A stretch of DNA of 64,000 nucleotides from Bolinopsis microptera (taxonomy: Eukaryota > Ctenophora > Tentaculata > Lobata > Bolinopsidae). A program made the position numbers and the translations under genes. The stretch lies in the NCBI RefSeq assembly GCF_026151205.1, contig NC_087075.1, positions 618,501 through 682,500 of the forward strand, read 5' to 3'. Shown here piece by piece: positions 38,736 to 49,072 of this stretch. How positions within the stretch are numbered: position 1 is the stretch's first letter; each line of letters begins with the position of its first letter. The notes beneath the pieces were generated by a model. The model ran no database searches. It was not told the origin of the DNA and saw nothing but the letters and a program-made list of their open reading frames with translations.

Positions 38736-39709
38736 GACGACTGCCCCCCCCCTAGGTTGGCCCCCTTAGGAGACCCCCCCCCCCCCCCCCCCATGACACC
38801 CCGCCCCCCCCCAGGTGGCCCCTTTTTGGAACACCCCCCCCCCCTTGAAAGAACCCGGGGCCCCCCCCCTAGTGGGCCTTTTAAGGAGAACCCCCCCAAA
38901 GAAAAACTGCCCCCCCCCCTAGGTGGCCCCCTTGGGAAAAAACCCCCCCCCCCCTGACGCTGCCCCCCCCCCAGGTGGCCCCCGTTGGAAAAAAACCCCC
39001 CCCCCCCCCCCCCCCTAAAAGAACCCCACCCCCCCCCCCCACCCGGTTTGGCCCCCCTTTTGGAAAACCCCCCCCCCCCCCCTAAAAAACGACCCCGCCC
39101 CCACTAGGGGGCCCCCTTAGGGGAACCCCCCCCCTATGACCCCCTGCCCCCCCCCAAAAGGGGGGGGGGGTTAGGGAAAAACCCCCCCCCCCCCCCCCCC
39201 CCCCCCTGACGAGGCCCCCCCAGGTGGGGCCCCCTCCCGGGGAAAACCCCCCCCCCCAAAGAAAAAGACCTGGGCCCCCCCCCCCCTAGGTGGCCCCCTT
39301 TTAGGGGGGAAAAAAACCCCCCCCCCCCCCCCCCCCATGACGAAAAATGCCCCCCCACAAGGGGGCCGTTAGGAAAGCCCCCCCCCCCCCCCCTTGAAAA
39401 GAAAAACCTGGGGGGCCCCCCCCCCCCAAAAAGGTTTTCCGTTGGGCCCCCCCCCCCCCCCCCCCCCCATGAAAGACTGCCCCCACTAGGGGGCTCTGTA
39501 GAGAGACACCCCCCCCCCCCCCCATGACGACCTGCCCCCACTAGGTGGCCGTAGGAACCCACCCCCACCCCCTATGACGACTGCCCCCACTAGGTGGCCG
39601 TTAGGAGACACCCCCCCCCCCCCCCCCCCCCCCCCCTGACGACTGCCCCCACTAGATGGCCGTTAGGAGACATCCCCCCCCCCCCCCCCATGACGCCTGC
39701 CCCCACTAG
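38699..39709 (+). repeat. C-rich minisatellite, left arm (noisy)
   Basis: Degraded version of the array at 62,985-63,834. The recognisable core is ATGACGACTGCCCCCACTAG followed by GTGGCCGTTAGGAGACACC, with long C runs. Core units become cleaner towards 39,700. The last unit's ACTAG serves as the acceptor of the GPCR ECL1/TM3 exon. Apparent proline-rich or glycine-rich ORFs here are homopolymer readings. Confidence 0.9.
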
Positions 39710-42700
39710 TGCCGTTAGGGAGACACCACCTGTTATATGTCTGGTATTCTGATCTACTTGCCCTCTGGTTGCTGACATCACTTCATCATGGCCCTTTCTC
39801 TTCATCGTTTCCTCTTCTGCTCTTCTCCTCACCGGTAAGCATTATACTATTCAGCACTATACTATTCAGCACTATACTATTCTCATTATACTATTCAGCA
39901 CATACTATTCTCATTATACTATTCAGCACTATACTATTCTCATTATACTAATCAGCACTATACTATTCAGCACTATACTATTCAGCACTATACTATTCAG
40001 CACTATACTATTCTCATTATATATAATATAGATATCATGGGAAACTGCTTATTCACAAACGTTTGTGGAGTAGCAGAAAAGCATTGTATTGTTCAGGTAC
40101 GGGATACTGGTAACTAGAAAGTAAGCATTGTATTGTTCAGGTACGGGATGCTGGTAACTAGAAAGTAAGCTTTGTATTGTTCAGGTACGGGATACTGGTA
40201 ACTAGAAAGTAAGCATTGTATTGTTCAGGTACGGGATACTGGTACTAGAAAGTAAGCATTGTATTGTTCAGGTACGAGATACTGGTAACTAGAAAGTAAG
40301 CATTGTATTGTTCAGGGTACGGGATACTGGTAACTAGAAAGTAAGCATTGTATTGTTCGGGTACGGGATACTGGTAACTAGAAAGTAAGCATTGTATTGT
40401 TCAGGTACGGGATACTGGTAACTAGAAAGTAAGCAGTGTATTGTTCAGGTACGGGATACTGGTAACTAGAAAGTAAGCATTGTATTGTTCAGGTACAGGA
40501 TGCTGGTAACTAGAAAGTAAGCATTGTATTGTTCAGGTACGGGATACTGGTAACTAGAAAGTAAGCATTGTATCGTTCAGGTACGGGATACTGGTAACTA
40601 GAAAGTAAGCATTGTATTGTTCAGGTACAGGATAATGGTAACTAGAAAGTAAGCATTGTATTGTTCAGGTACGGGATACTGGTAACTAGAAAGTAAGCAT
40701 TCTATTGTTCAGGTACCGGATACTGGTAACTAGAAAGTAAGCATTGTATTGTTCAGGTACGGGATACTGGTAACTAGAAAGTAAGCATTGTATTGTTCAG
40801 GTACGGGATACTGGTAACTAGAAAGTAAGCATTGTATTGTTCAGGTACGGGATACTGGTAACTAGAAAGTAAGCATTGTATTGTTCAGGTACGGGATACT
40901 GGTAACTAGAAAGTAAGCATTGTATTGTTCAGGTACGGGATACTGGTAACTAGAAAATAAGCATTGTATTGTTCAGGTACGGGATACTGGTAACTAGAAA
41001 GTAAGCATTGTATTGTTCAGGTACGGGATACTGGTAACTAGAAAGTAAGCATTTTATTGTTCAGGTACGGGATACTGGTAACTAGAAAGTAAGCATTGTA
41101 TCGTTCAGGTACGGGATACTGGTAACTAGAAAGTAATCATTCTATTGTTCAGATACGGGATACTGGTAACTAGAAAGTAAGCATTGCATTGTTCAGGTAC
41201 GGGATACTGGTAACTAGAAAGAGAGCATTCTATTGTTCAGGTACGGGATACTGGTAACTAGAAAGTAAGCATTCTATTGTTCAGATACGGGATACTGGTA
41301 ACTAGAAAGTAAGCATTGTATTGTTCAGGCACGGGATACTGGTAACTAGAAAGTAAGCATTGTATTGTTCAGGTACGGGATACTGGTAACTAGAAAGTAA
41401 GCATTGTATTGTTCAGGTACGGGATACTGGTAACTAGAAAGTAAGCATTGTATTGTTCAGGTACGGGATGCTGGTAACTAGAAAGTAAGCATTGTATTGT
41501 TCAGGTACAGGATAATGGTAACTAGAAAGTAAGCATTGTATTGTTCAGGTACGGGATACTGGTAACTGTAAGCATTGTATTGTTCAGGTACGGGATACTG
41601 GTAACTAGAAAGTAAGCATTGTATTGTTCAGGTACGGGATACTGGTAACTAGAAAGTAAGCATTGTATTGTTTAGGTACGGGATGCTGGTAACTAGAAAG
41701 CAAGCATTGTATTGTTCAGGTACGGGATGCTGGTAACTAGAAAGTAAGCATTGTATTGTTCAGGTACGGGATACTGGTAACTAGAAAGTAAGCATTGTAT
41801 CGTTCAGGTACGGGATACTGGTAACTAGAAAGTAAGCAGTGTATTGTTCAGGTACGGGATGCTGGTAACTAGAAAGTAAGCATTGTATTGTTCAGGTACG
41901 GGATACTGGTAACTAGAAAGTAAGCATTGTATTGTTCAGGTACGGGATACTGGTAACTAGAAAGTAAGCATTGTATCGTTCAGGTACGGGATACTGGTAA
42001 CTAGAAAGTAAGCATTGTATTGTTCAGGTACGGGATACTGGTAACTAGAAAGTAAGCATTGTATTGTTCAGGTACGGGATACTGGTAACTGTAAGCATTG
42101 TATTGCTCAGGTACGGGATACTGGTAACTAGAAAGTAAGCATTGTATTGTTCAGGTACGGGATGCTGGTAACTAGAAAGTAAGCATTGTATTGTTCAGGT
42201 ACGGGATACTGGTAACTGTAAGCATTGTATTGCTCAGGTACGGGATACTGGTAACTAGAAAGTAAGCATTGTATTGTTCAGGTACGGGATACTGGTAACT
42301 AGAAAGTAAGCATTGTATTGTTCAGGTACGGGATACTGGTAACTGTAAGCATTGTATCGTTCAGGTACGGGATACTGGTAACTAGAAAGTAAGCATTGTA
42401 TTGTTCAGGTACGGGATACTGGTAACTAGAAAGTAAGCATTGTATTGTTCAGGTACGGGATACTGGTAACTAGAAAGTAAGCATTGTATTGTTCAGGTAC
42501 GGGATACTGGTAACTAGAAAGTAAGCATTGTATTGTTCAGGTACGAGATACTGGTAACTAGAAAGTAAGAATTGTATTGTTCAGGTACGGGATACTGGTA
42601 ACTAGAAAGTAAGCATTGTATTGTTCAGGTACGGGATACTGGTAACTAGAAAGTAAGCATTGTATTGTTCAGGTACGGGATGCTGGTAACTAGAAGTAAG

Positions 42701-45700
42701 CATTGTATTGTTCAGGTACGGGATACTGGTAACTAGAAAGTAAGCATTGTATTGTTCAGGTACGGGATACTGGTAACTAGAAAGTAAGCATTGTATTGTT
42801 CAGGTACGGGATGCTGGTAACTAGAAAGTAAGCATTGTATTGTTCAGGTACGGGATACTGGTAACTAGAAAGTAAGCATTGTATTGTTCAGGTACGGGAT
42901 ACTGGTAACTAGAAAGTAAGCATTGTATTGTTCAGGTACGGGAAACTGGTAACTAGAAAGTAAGCATTGTATTGTTCAGGTACGGGATACTGGTAACTAG
43001 AAAGTAAGCATTGTGTTGTTCAGGTACGGGATACTGGTAACTAGAAAGTAAGCATCGTATTGTTCAGGTACGGGATACTGGTAACTAGAAAGTAAGCATT
43101 GTATTGTTCAGGTACGGGATACTGGTAACTAGAAAGTAAGCATTGTATTGTTCAGGTACGGGATACTGGTAACTAGAAAGTAAGCATTGTATTGTTCAGG
43201 TACGGGATACTGGTAACTAGAAAGTAAGCATTGTATTGTTCAGGTACGGGATACTGGTAACTAGAAAGTAAGCATCGTATTGTTCAGGTACGGGATACTG
43301 GTAACTAGAAAGTAAGCATTGTATCGTTCAGGTACAGGATACTGGTAACTAGAAAGTAAGCATTGTATTGTTCAGGTACGGGATACTGGTAACTAGAAAG
43401 TAAGCATTGTATTGTTCAGGTACGGGATACTGGTAAACTAGAAAGTAAACATTGTATTGTTCAGGTACGGGATACTGGTAACTAGAAAGAGAGCTCATTT
43501 TACTGTGGCATTTATTTGGGTATATTCCAGCTGCTGTTCCGTCATCACAGCCTTCAGCAAGGGAGAGGTCCACTTCTTTCCGGGTTAGTAGTGTACTGAT
43601 GTAGACAAAACTCTTGATTTAAATCGTTATCCTTATCTCTAGAGTAAGTCATCTCACTATTTCAGATAGTGCTATGTGTAGAGTAAGTCACCTCACTATT
43701 TCAGATAGTGCTATGTGTAGAGTAAGTCACCTCACTATTTCAGATAGTGCTATGTGTAGAGTAAGTCACCTCACTATTTTAGATGGTGCTATGTGTAGAG
43801 TAAGTCACCTCACTATTTCAGATGGTGCTATGTGTAGAGTAAGTCACCTCACTATTTCAGATAGTGCTATGTGTAGAGTAAGTCACCTCACTATTTCAGA
43901 TAGTGCTATGTGTAGAGTAAGTCACCTCACTATTTCAGATAGTGCTATGTGTAGAGTAAGTCACCTCACTATTTCAGATGGTGCTATGTGTAGAGTAAGT
44001 CACCTCACTATTTCAGATGGTGCTATGTGTAGAGTAAGTCACCTCACTATTTCAGATAGTGCTATGTGTAGAGTAAGTCACCTCACTATTTCAGATAGTG
44101 CTATGTGTAGAGTAAGTCACCTCACTATTTCAGATAGTGTTATGTGTAGAGTAAGTCACCTCACTATTTCAGATAGTGCTATGTGTAGAGTAAGTCACCT
44201 CACTATTTCAGATAGTGCTATGTGTAGAGTAAGTCACCTCACTATTTCAGATAGTGCTATGTGTAGAGTAAGTCACCTCACTATTTCAGATGGTGCTATG
44301 TGTAGAGTAAGTCACCTCACTATTTCAGATGGTGCTATGTGTAGAGTAAGTCACCTCACTATTTCAGATAGTGCTATGTGTAGAGTAAGTCACCTCACTA
44401 TTTCAGATAGTGCTATGTGTAGAGTAAGTCACCTCACTATTTCAGATAGTGCTATGTGTAGAGTAAGTCACCTCACTATTTCAGATAGTGCTATGTGTAG
44501 AGTAAGTCACCTCACTATTTCAGATAGTGCTATGTGTAGAGTAAGTCACCTCACTATTTCAGATAGTGCTATGTGTAGAGTAAGTCACCTCACTATTTCA
44601 GATAGTGCTATGTGTAGAGTAAGTCACCTCACTATTTCAGATAGTGCTATGTGTAGAGTAAGTCACCTCACTATTTCAGATAGTGCTATGTGTAGAGTAA
44701 GTCACCTCACTATTTCAGATAGTGCTATGTGTAGAGTAAGTCACCTCACTATTTCAGATAGTGCTATGTGTAGAGTAAGTCACCTCACTATTTCAGATAG
44801 TGCTATGTGTAGAGTAAGTCACCTCACTATTTCAGATAGTGCTATGTGTAGAGTAAGTCACCTCACTATTTCAGATAGTGCTATGTGTAGAGTAAGTCAC
44901 CTCACTATTTCAGATAGTGCTATGTGTAGAGTAAGTCACCTGAACTCACCCTTGAGACGCCTGCTTCTCTCTACCCTTCTAGGTAAACGCTTACTTAAAC
45001 TTCTAAAATCACATTTTTCTAAAATCACGTGACACAAATAAACCAATAAGAACACAGTTTTAACACTACTCGATTTCTAAATTAAGCGCAGTTTTGTCGA
45101 TTTTTAAAGATCCCGTTAACCAAAATGTGTCGAGAGACAAACTATTTAAGATAAATTGATGGTTAAAAAATAAGAAGAGCACCGTAAAATAAACTGCACG
45201 CCGCAGTTTATTCGATATTTTGCAATAATAAATCTTCAAGAAATGAACTCAGAAGCTTATGAGTATTAGTACAGTGAACCCCTCCCTGCTACTGGAGTAG
45301 TATTAGTACCTACACTTTGTGTCATAGTTTTTATTAGAGTGCTAATAATAGCAGGGGTATACGAACCCCTGTACACCCCTGAATAATAGTATCTACTTGA
45401 AATTATCTAGATAAGTAAATAAAGAAATTACGGGTTTTATCTAGATAATCCTATCTAAATATTATCTAGATGCCAACCCTGCTCAAAGTTAAATATATAT
45501 TATATATTATATAAATATAAATATAAATCATTAATTAAAATTTAAAATTTACATTTCGCAGGAGTAGTGCCCTTTGTACTGGTAATCTCTACAAATATCT
45601 GTCTCTGCGTTCTTGCTAGAATAAAAATAATGCAAGAAAACGAGGTTAGTTTCATAATAATATTACTAATAATGATATAAAAATTTCTTTAGTCATATAG

Positions 45701-48700
45701 GTTAATTATAATTTTACTAAGTATCGCACTAAATCGTCTTAAATAAAATCAACCCTTCGAAGTTGGATGATTGAAATCTTCCTTCCATTTTCATGATCAG
45801 TTTACTTTTAATTTTATTGGTGAGTATAGTTTACCGGCTTATGCGATTATTCCATGGTTTACACTACTGTAACCATAATTACATTAGGTAACCATAATTA
45901 CATTAGGTAACCATAGTAACATTATGTAACCATAATTACATTAGGTAACCATAATTACATTAGGTAACCATAGTAACATTAGGTAACCATAATTACATTA
46001 GGTAACCATAGTAACATTAGGTCGTAGTGGCACTTAACAGAAGAATGTCTGAAGGAGTAGCAAAGTGCTCAGTTTCACGCAAACCTCCCAGCACAGCTAT
46101 AAAAGGTAAAAATACAATAAAGCTCTAGACTCTAATGTATAAACTCCAAGCACAGCTATAAAAGGCCGCACATAAGTTCGGCCATATTTTGCGAAAAGTG
46201 CGATCCCAGCTGATTCTGCCTAAAATTGCTTGATATGCAGCTAGTGTGCGGCACTATTAGTGCGGCTAGTGTGCGGCGAATATTTGAGAAATGTGGCAAA
46301 CATGCGGCGAAAAGTTAAACAATACTACATGGGGTTAGTTTAATAATTCTTTCTATAAGAAAAAATGAGTATTGCACGATTTACAAAACAATTTTCTTCT
46401 ACTGATAGTGATAAAGGTAACAACTTAATTCCTAAGTTCTCAATGCATTATGTTACTGGGCCGCGCTCCAGGTAATGCATTATGCAGCCGACATGGTAAT
46501 GAGTTGTATCACCTCGTGACCCCCATTGTCGTTTCACTACGATACATGACAGGGGGAGCCGCGCACTCGTGCGCGGCGGATCATACAACGTATGACAAGT
46601 AATGAGTACCAACTAAGCCCAATTTTTAGCTGTATTTACCCTAATTTGCAACTGAACTCGCTGCAATATTTCTGAACTCCAAACTTTACGATAAATTGTT
46701 GCTTTTTATACCTGAAATTATAAAAAATTGTACGGGAAGTTCCAAATAATTGTGCGAAAAAGTGCGGAATATAGTTAAACGAACTCGTCGCATGTTGCCT
46801 CTGTAAGAATACAGTAAAGCAAAGGCGGCTCGTGAGACCTGGCTGGCGGTTTACTTGGGTGTCTGGTCGACGGAATGATAAATTACTGATTACACGCGCG
46901 GCAAACCTGACACCTTATGTTACACGGCACACGCCCATATTTTTTGACAAATTACACGCATGTCGCAGCAAACTTAAAACGGAATCGGAAGAAATGTCGA
47001 TACAACCAAAGAACTCGTACTGTAGTACAAAACGATCGACACGTGCAGTGTGAGCGTGAGACCTGAGACGCGCAGGCCATAGTTTTAAAATTAACTATCA
47101 AGGTCATGGGGGGTGATTCGGAATCAGCGTCCAAAAATACACCGATTCAGATCAATTTCATACCCAAAGGGCCTTTTCACAAGAATTTTCTTAAAATTTG
47201 AGCGAGCGATTTAGTAGGAGCGGTGTCCTAAACCCTAAAAACCATTTAATTAACGATGTCAATTCTTCGCAGCTCGGAGAGGCCCAGTTAAGTAGCGCAT
47301 TTTGCTGATCTAACGAAGCGAGAAGCATAATTGAGTGCGCGGCGCGGCCTAGTATGCAGTAACACATCCCGCTACAATATAAAAACCATCAATTTATACA
47401 GCAATACGAGCGCTGATATGCTTTGTACTTGTAGTGTTTTCAATTAACTATGTGTTAAATTTCGATCTGCAAGTTATCCAAATATGAAATAAGTTTTGGA
47501 CACCTTGAAATTGAAATTCGTTAGGAGCAGACTGCTGACTGCTCTTAAAGAATTTCGACTGAGTCACGTGCGCGTGAACTCGAACGTGAACTCGAACGTT
47601 TGCGCAGTAAAATTGCAGATTTAAAAAAATAAAATATAATTGATAATTGCGCGGCTTATTGGTAAAATGAAAAAAAATAATATTTGCGCGCGCAAATAAT
47701 TAAGAAATAAATTAATAAGTAATTTAATAAATAAATAAGTCACTATCTTTACAGGTATCCTTACAGTTGTAGGGCTATGCTCGGTTGCTATAGTAACGTG
47801 GACACCCAGTATTGCTACTCACTTGTTTACTTACATCAACAAAGTTGATCGTGGCCCGGTCTGGCTGGAACGAGTTAGAATCTGTGCTTACTTTCTCGGA
47901 TCATTTGGTAATTTATAAAGGAGCAGCTGAGTGTAGTTTGGTAATTTACTAAAGTAGCAGAGTGTAGTTTGGTAATTTACTAAAGTAGCAGAGTGTAGTT
48001 TGGTTATTTACTAAAGTAGCAGAGTGTAGTTTGGTAATTTACTAAAGTAGCAGAGTGTAGTTTGGCCTTGGTAATTTACTAAAATAGCAGAGTGTAGTTT
48101 GGTAATTTACTAAAGTAGCAGAGTGTAGTTTGATGATTTACTAAAGTAGCAGAGTGTAGTTTGGTAATTTACTAAAGTAGCAGAGTGTAGTTTGGTAATT
48201 TACTAAAGTAGCAGAGTGTAGTTTGGTAATTTACTAGAGTAGCAGAGTGTAGTTTGGTAATTTACTAGAGCAGCAGAGTGTAGTTTAGTAATTTACTAGA
48301 GTAGCAGAGTGTAGTTTGGTAATTTACTAGAGTAGCAGAGTGTAGTTTGGTAATTTACTAAAGTAGCAGAGTGTAGTTTGGTAATTTACTAGAGCAGCAG
48401 AGTGTAGTTTGGTAATTTACTAGAGTAGCAGAGTGTAGTTTGGTAACTTACTAAAGTAGCAGAGTGTAGTTTGGTAATTTACTAAAGTAGCAGAGTGTAG
48501 TTTAGTAACTATTATTAATTAATTTCTCAGATTATTAATTCCCGAACAAGCGATGTTTTATAACGTGACTATAAATTTCAGCTAACCCAGTGCTGTACAT
48601 GGTGGTTAATAGAGATTTCGTGGCATATCTCCGGATACTAGCAGCACGACGGAGGTGCAAGGACTCCCTCCCTCCGCCCAGACACAACACAGCTCACGTT

Positions 48701-48868
48701 GCAGTAGTGAGAACCTTTAGGAAGTGTAAAATGGAACGCCTTCGGAGAATCAAGGAAAACACTCATGGTTGTCATGGTAGTAGCCTGGCAATGAAGACTC
48801 CGTCTGTTATGTTCGAAGAAATGCGGTCACACGAAAATATTATCAGAGTAGTAGATACTGCTTTATAG
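39710..48868 (+). CDS. Class A GPCR gene, left arm (TM1, TM2 and TM4 exons not found)
   Basis: Exons with matching phases: a 39,710-39,834 (WPLGDTTC, the ECL1 W-x-x-G-x-x-x-C motif, then TM3 ILIYVPLVADIHFIMALSL and HRF in place of DRY); b 43,531-43,583 (VITAFSKGEVHFFP); c 44,914-44,982 (Cys, then SPLRRLLLSTLL, start of TM5); d 45,562-45,644 (VVPFVLVISTNICLCVLARI, TM5 with its Pro); e 46,021-46,105 (basic ICL3, NRRMSEG, SRKPPSTAIK); f 47,755-47,907 (TM6 with TWTP, ECL3, start of TM7); g 48,582-48,868 (NPVLYMVVNRDF, i.e. NPxxY, then a basic C-tail and TAG). Position 7.43 is Phe, so it is not an opsin. Exon a is noisy here; read it in the right arm. Exons b and c are less certain. Ligand unknown. 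Confidence 0.84.
39835..40020 (+). repeat. 15/29-bp minisatellite at the donor of GPCR exon a, left arm
   Basis: The intron opens GTAAGCATTATACTATTCAG and continues with tandem CACTATACTATTCAG and CACTATACTATTCTCATT-type units. Each unit ending TATTCAG resembles an acceptor. Confidence 0.85.
40079..43491 (+). repeat. 44-bp minisatellite (~77 copies), left arm
   Basis: The monomer is GTAAGCATTGTATTGTTCAG followed by GTACGGGATACTGGTAACTAGAAA. A few monomers lack AGAAA and are 39 bp (AACTGTAAGC). The first 20 bases have a donor-like GTAAGC and an acceptor-like TTGTTCAG. The array fills most of the intron between GPCR exons a and b. Copies differ by scattered single substitutions. Confidence 0.97.
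43642..44940 (+). repeat. 39-bp minisatellite (~33 copies), left arm
   Basis: Each monomer runs GTAAGTCACC...CTATTTCAG (22 bases, with donor and acceptor consensus) and then ATAGTGCTATGTGTAGA (17 bases). Because 39 is divisible by three, a 452-codon ORF (43,674-45,032) runs through, repeating MCRVSHLTISDSA. The last monomer's TTTCAG at 44,913 is in phase to act as the acceptor of GPCR exon c. Variants are GATGGTGC and ATAGTGTT. Confidence 0.97.
44983..45561. other. GPCR intron with a possible DNA-transposon terminus (mirror ~57,132-57,710)
   Basis: AT-rich intron. ATTATCTAGAT occurs repeatedly in both orientations at 45,402-45,470, and TCTAGATGCCAACCCTG at 45,465-45,481 resembles, in reverse (CAGGGTTGGCATCTAGA), hAT-type termini starting CAGGGTTGGC. 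A matching partner end and target duplication were not found. Confidence 0.3.
45869..46020 (+). repeat. 19-bp GT...AG minisatellite (8 copies) abutting exon e, left arm
   Basis: Units are GTAACCATAATTACATTAG or GTAACCATAGTAACATTAG. Every complete unit begins GTAACC and ends ATTAG (one ends ATTAT), so each looks like a 19-base intron. The last unit's AG is immediately followed by GPCR exon e at 46,021. Confidence 0.97.
46365..47632 (+). mobile_element. Possible internally deleted transposon in the GPCR intron, left arm
   Basis: Two short coding-like islands in one orientation lie about 1.2 kb apart. At 46,365, MSIARFTKQFSSTDSDK ends at a GTAACA donor-like site. At 47,561-47,632, SRARELERELERLRSKIAD ends in a stop and looks like a coiled-coil terminus. 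Between them are GTGCGGCGAATAT-like repeats and a perfect 9-bp hairpin. This resembles the retained two ends of a transposase gene, but no terminal repeats were identified. It could equally be unrelated intron sequence. Confidence 0.25.
46558..46577. repeat. Perfect 9-bp hairpin (mirror 56,116-56,135)
   Basis: GCCGCGCAC, two bases, GTGCGCGGC: a GC-rich inverted repeat in an AT-rich intron. Confidence 0.8.
47908..48508 (+). repeat. 31-bp minisatellite (~19 copies) starting at the exon f donor, left arm
   Basis: The unit is GTAATTTACTAAAGTAGCAG followed by AGTGTAGTTTG. The first unit begins exactly at the donor of exon f (ATTTG/GTAATTTATAAAG), so every unit carries TTTG/GTAATT. TTTACTAAAG resembles a branch-point sequence and GTAGCAG an acceptor. 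Variants have CTAGAG for CTAAAG. Exon g begins 73 bases after the array. Confidence 0.96.
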
Positions 48869-48873
48869 GAGGC

Positions 48874-48879
48874 AATAAA
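48874..48879 (+). promoter_or_regulatory. Candidate polyadenylation signal of the GPCR gene (left)
   Basis: AATAAA lies five bases after the TAG of exon g. Such a short distance makes it tentative; the mirror lies at about 53,815-53,820. Confidence 0.4.
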
Positions 48880-49030
48880 AGGTAGACTGTAGTGTTGTTA
48901 CACTACAGTATACTAATGCTATTAGTTTTAATTAGTATAATTAGTATTTTAGTCTGAATTGAGTGTTTTAAACTAATTACAACACTACAAATCTATTACA
49001 TTTATTGAGCTATTTAAGAATTTATTTTGA

Positions 49031-49072
49031 CATTTCGTCCCTGATAAAGGCGTGTAGCCGAAACGTCGACAT
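49031..49072 (+). ncRNA. Hammerhead-like core motif (mirror ~53,622-53,663)
   Basis: CTGATAAAGGCGTGTAGCC followed by GAAACGTCGAC. GGC and GCC can pair as stem II between a CTGAtaA box and GAAA. The canonical box is CUGAUGA, so one core base is altered, and stem III cannot be drawn convincingly. Similar CTGATGAAGG...CCGAAACGT motifs occur in Penelope-like and other retroelement remnants. It is more likely a relic than an active ribozyme. Confidence 0.3.

Noticed and set aside
38561-39568. Proline-rich and glycine-rich ORFs
   Set aside because: They come from homopolymer noise in the left copy of the C-rich minisatellite.
40079-43491. CRISPR-like array
   Set aside because: Repeats are contiguous with no unique spacers, and the context is eukaryotic introns.
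43674-45032. 452-codon ORF of 32 near-identical 13-residue repeats (and its mirror at 57,661-59,019)
   Set aside because: It is open only because the 39-bp monomer is divisible by three and the chosen frame lacks stops. The monomers look like intron sequence with splice sites. Kept as a repeat and a hypothesis, not a gene.
45237-45410. MITE bounded by GAACCCCT repeats
   Set aside because: The two GAACCCCT strings are direct, not inverted, and no target duplication is seen.
47755-48868. GPCR as an opsin, given the luminescence theme
   Set aside because: Position 7.43, six residues before the Asn of NPVLY, is Phe and not the retinal-binding Lys.
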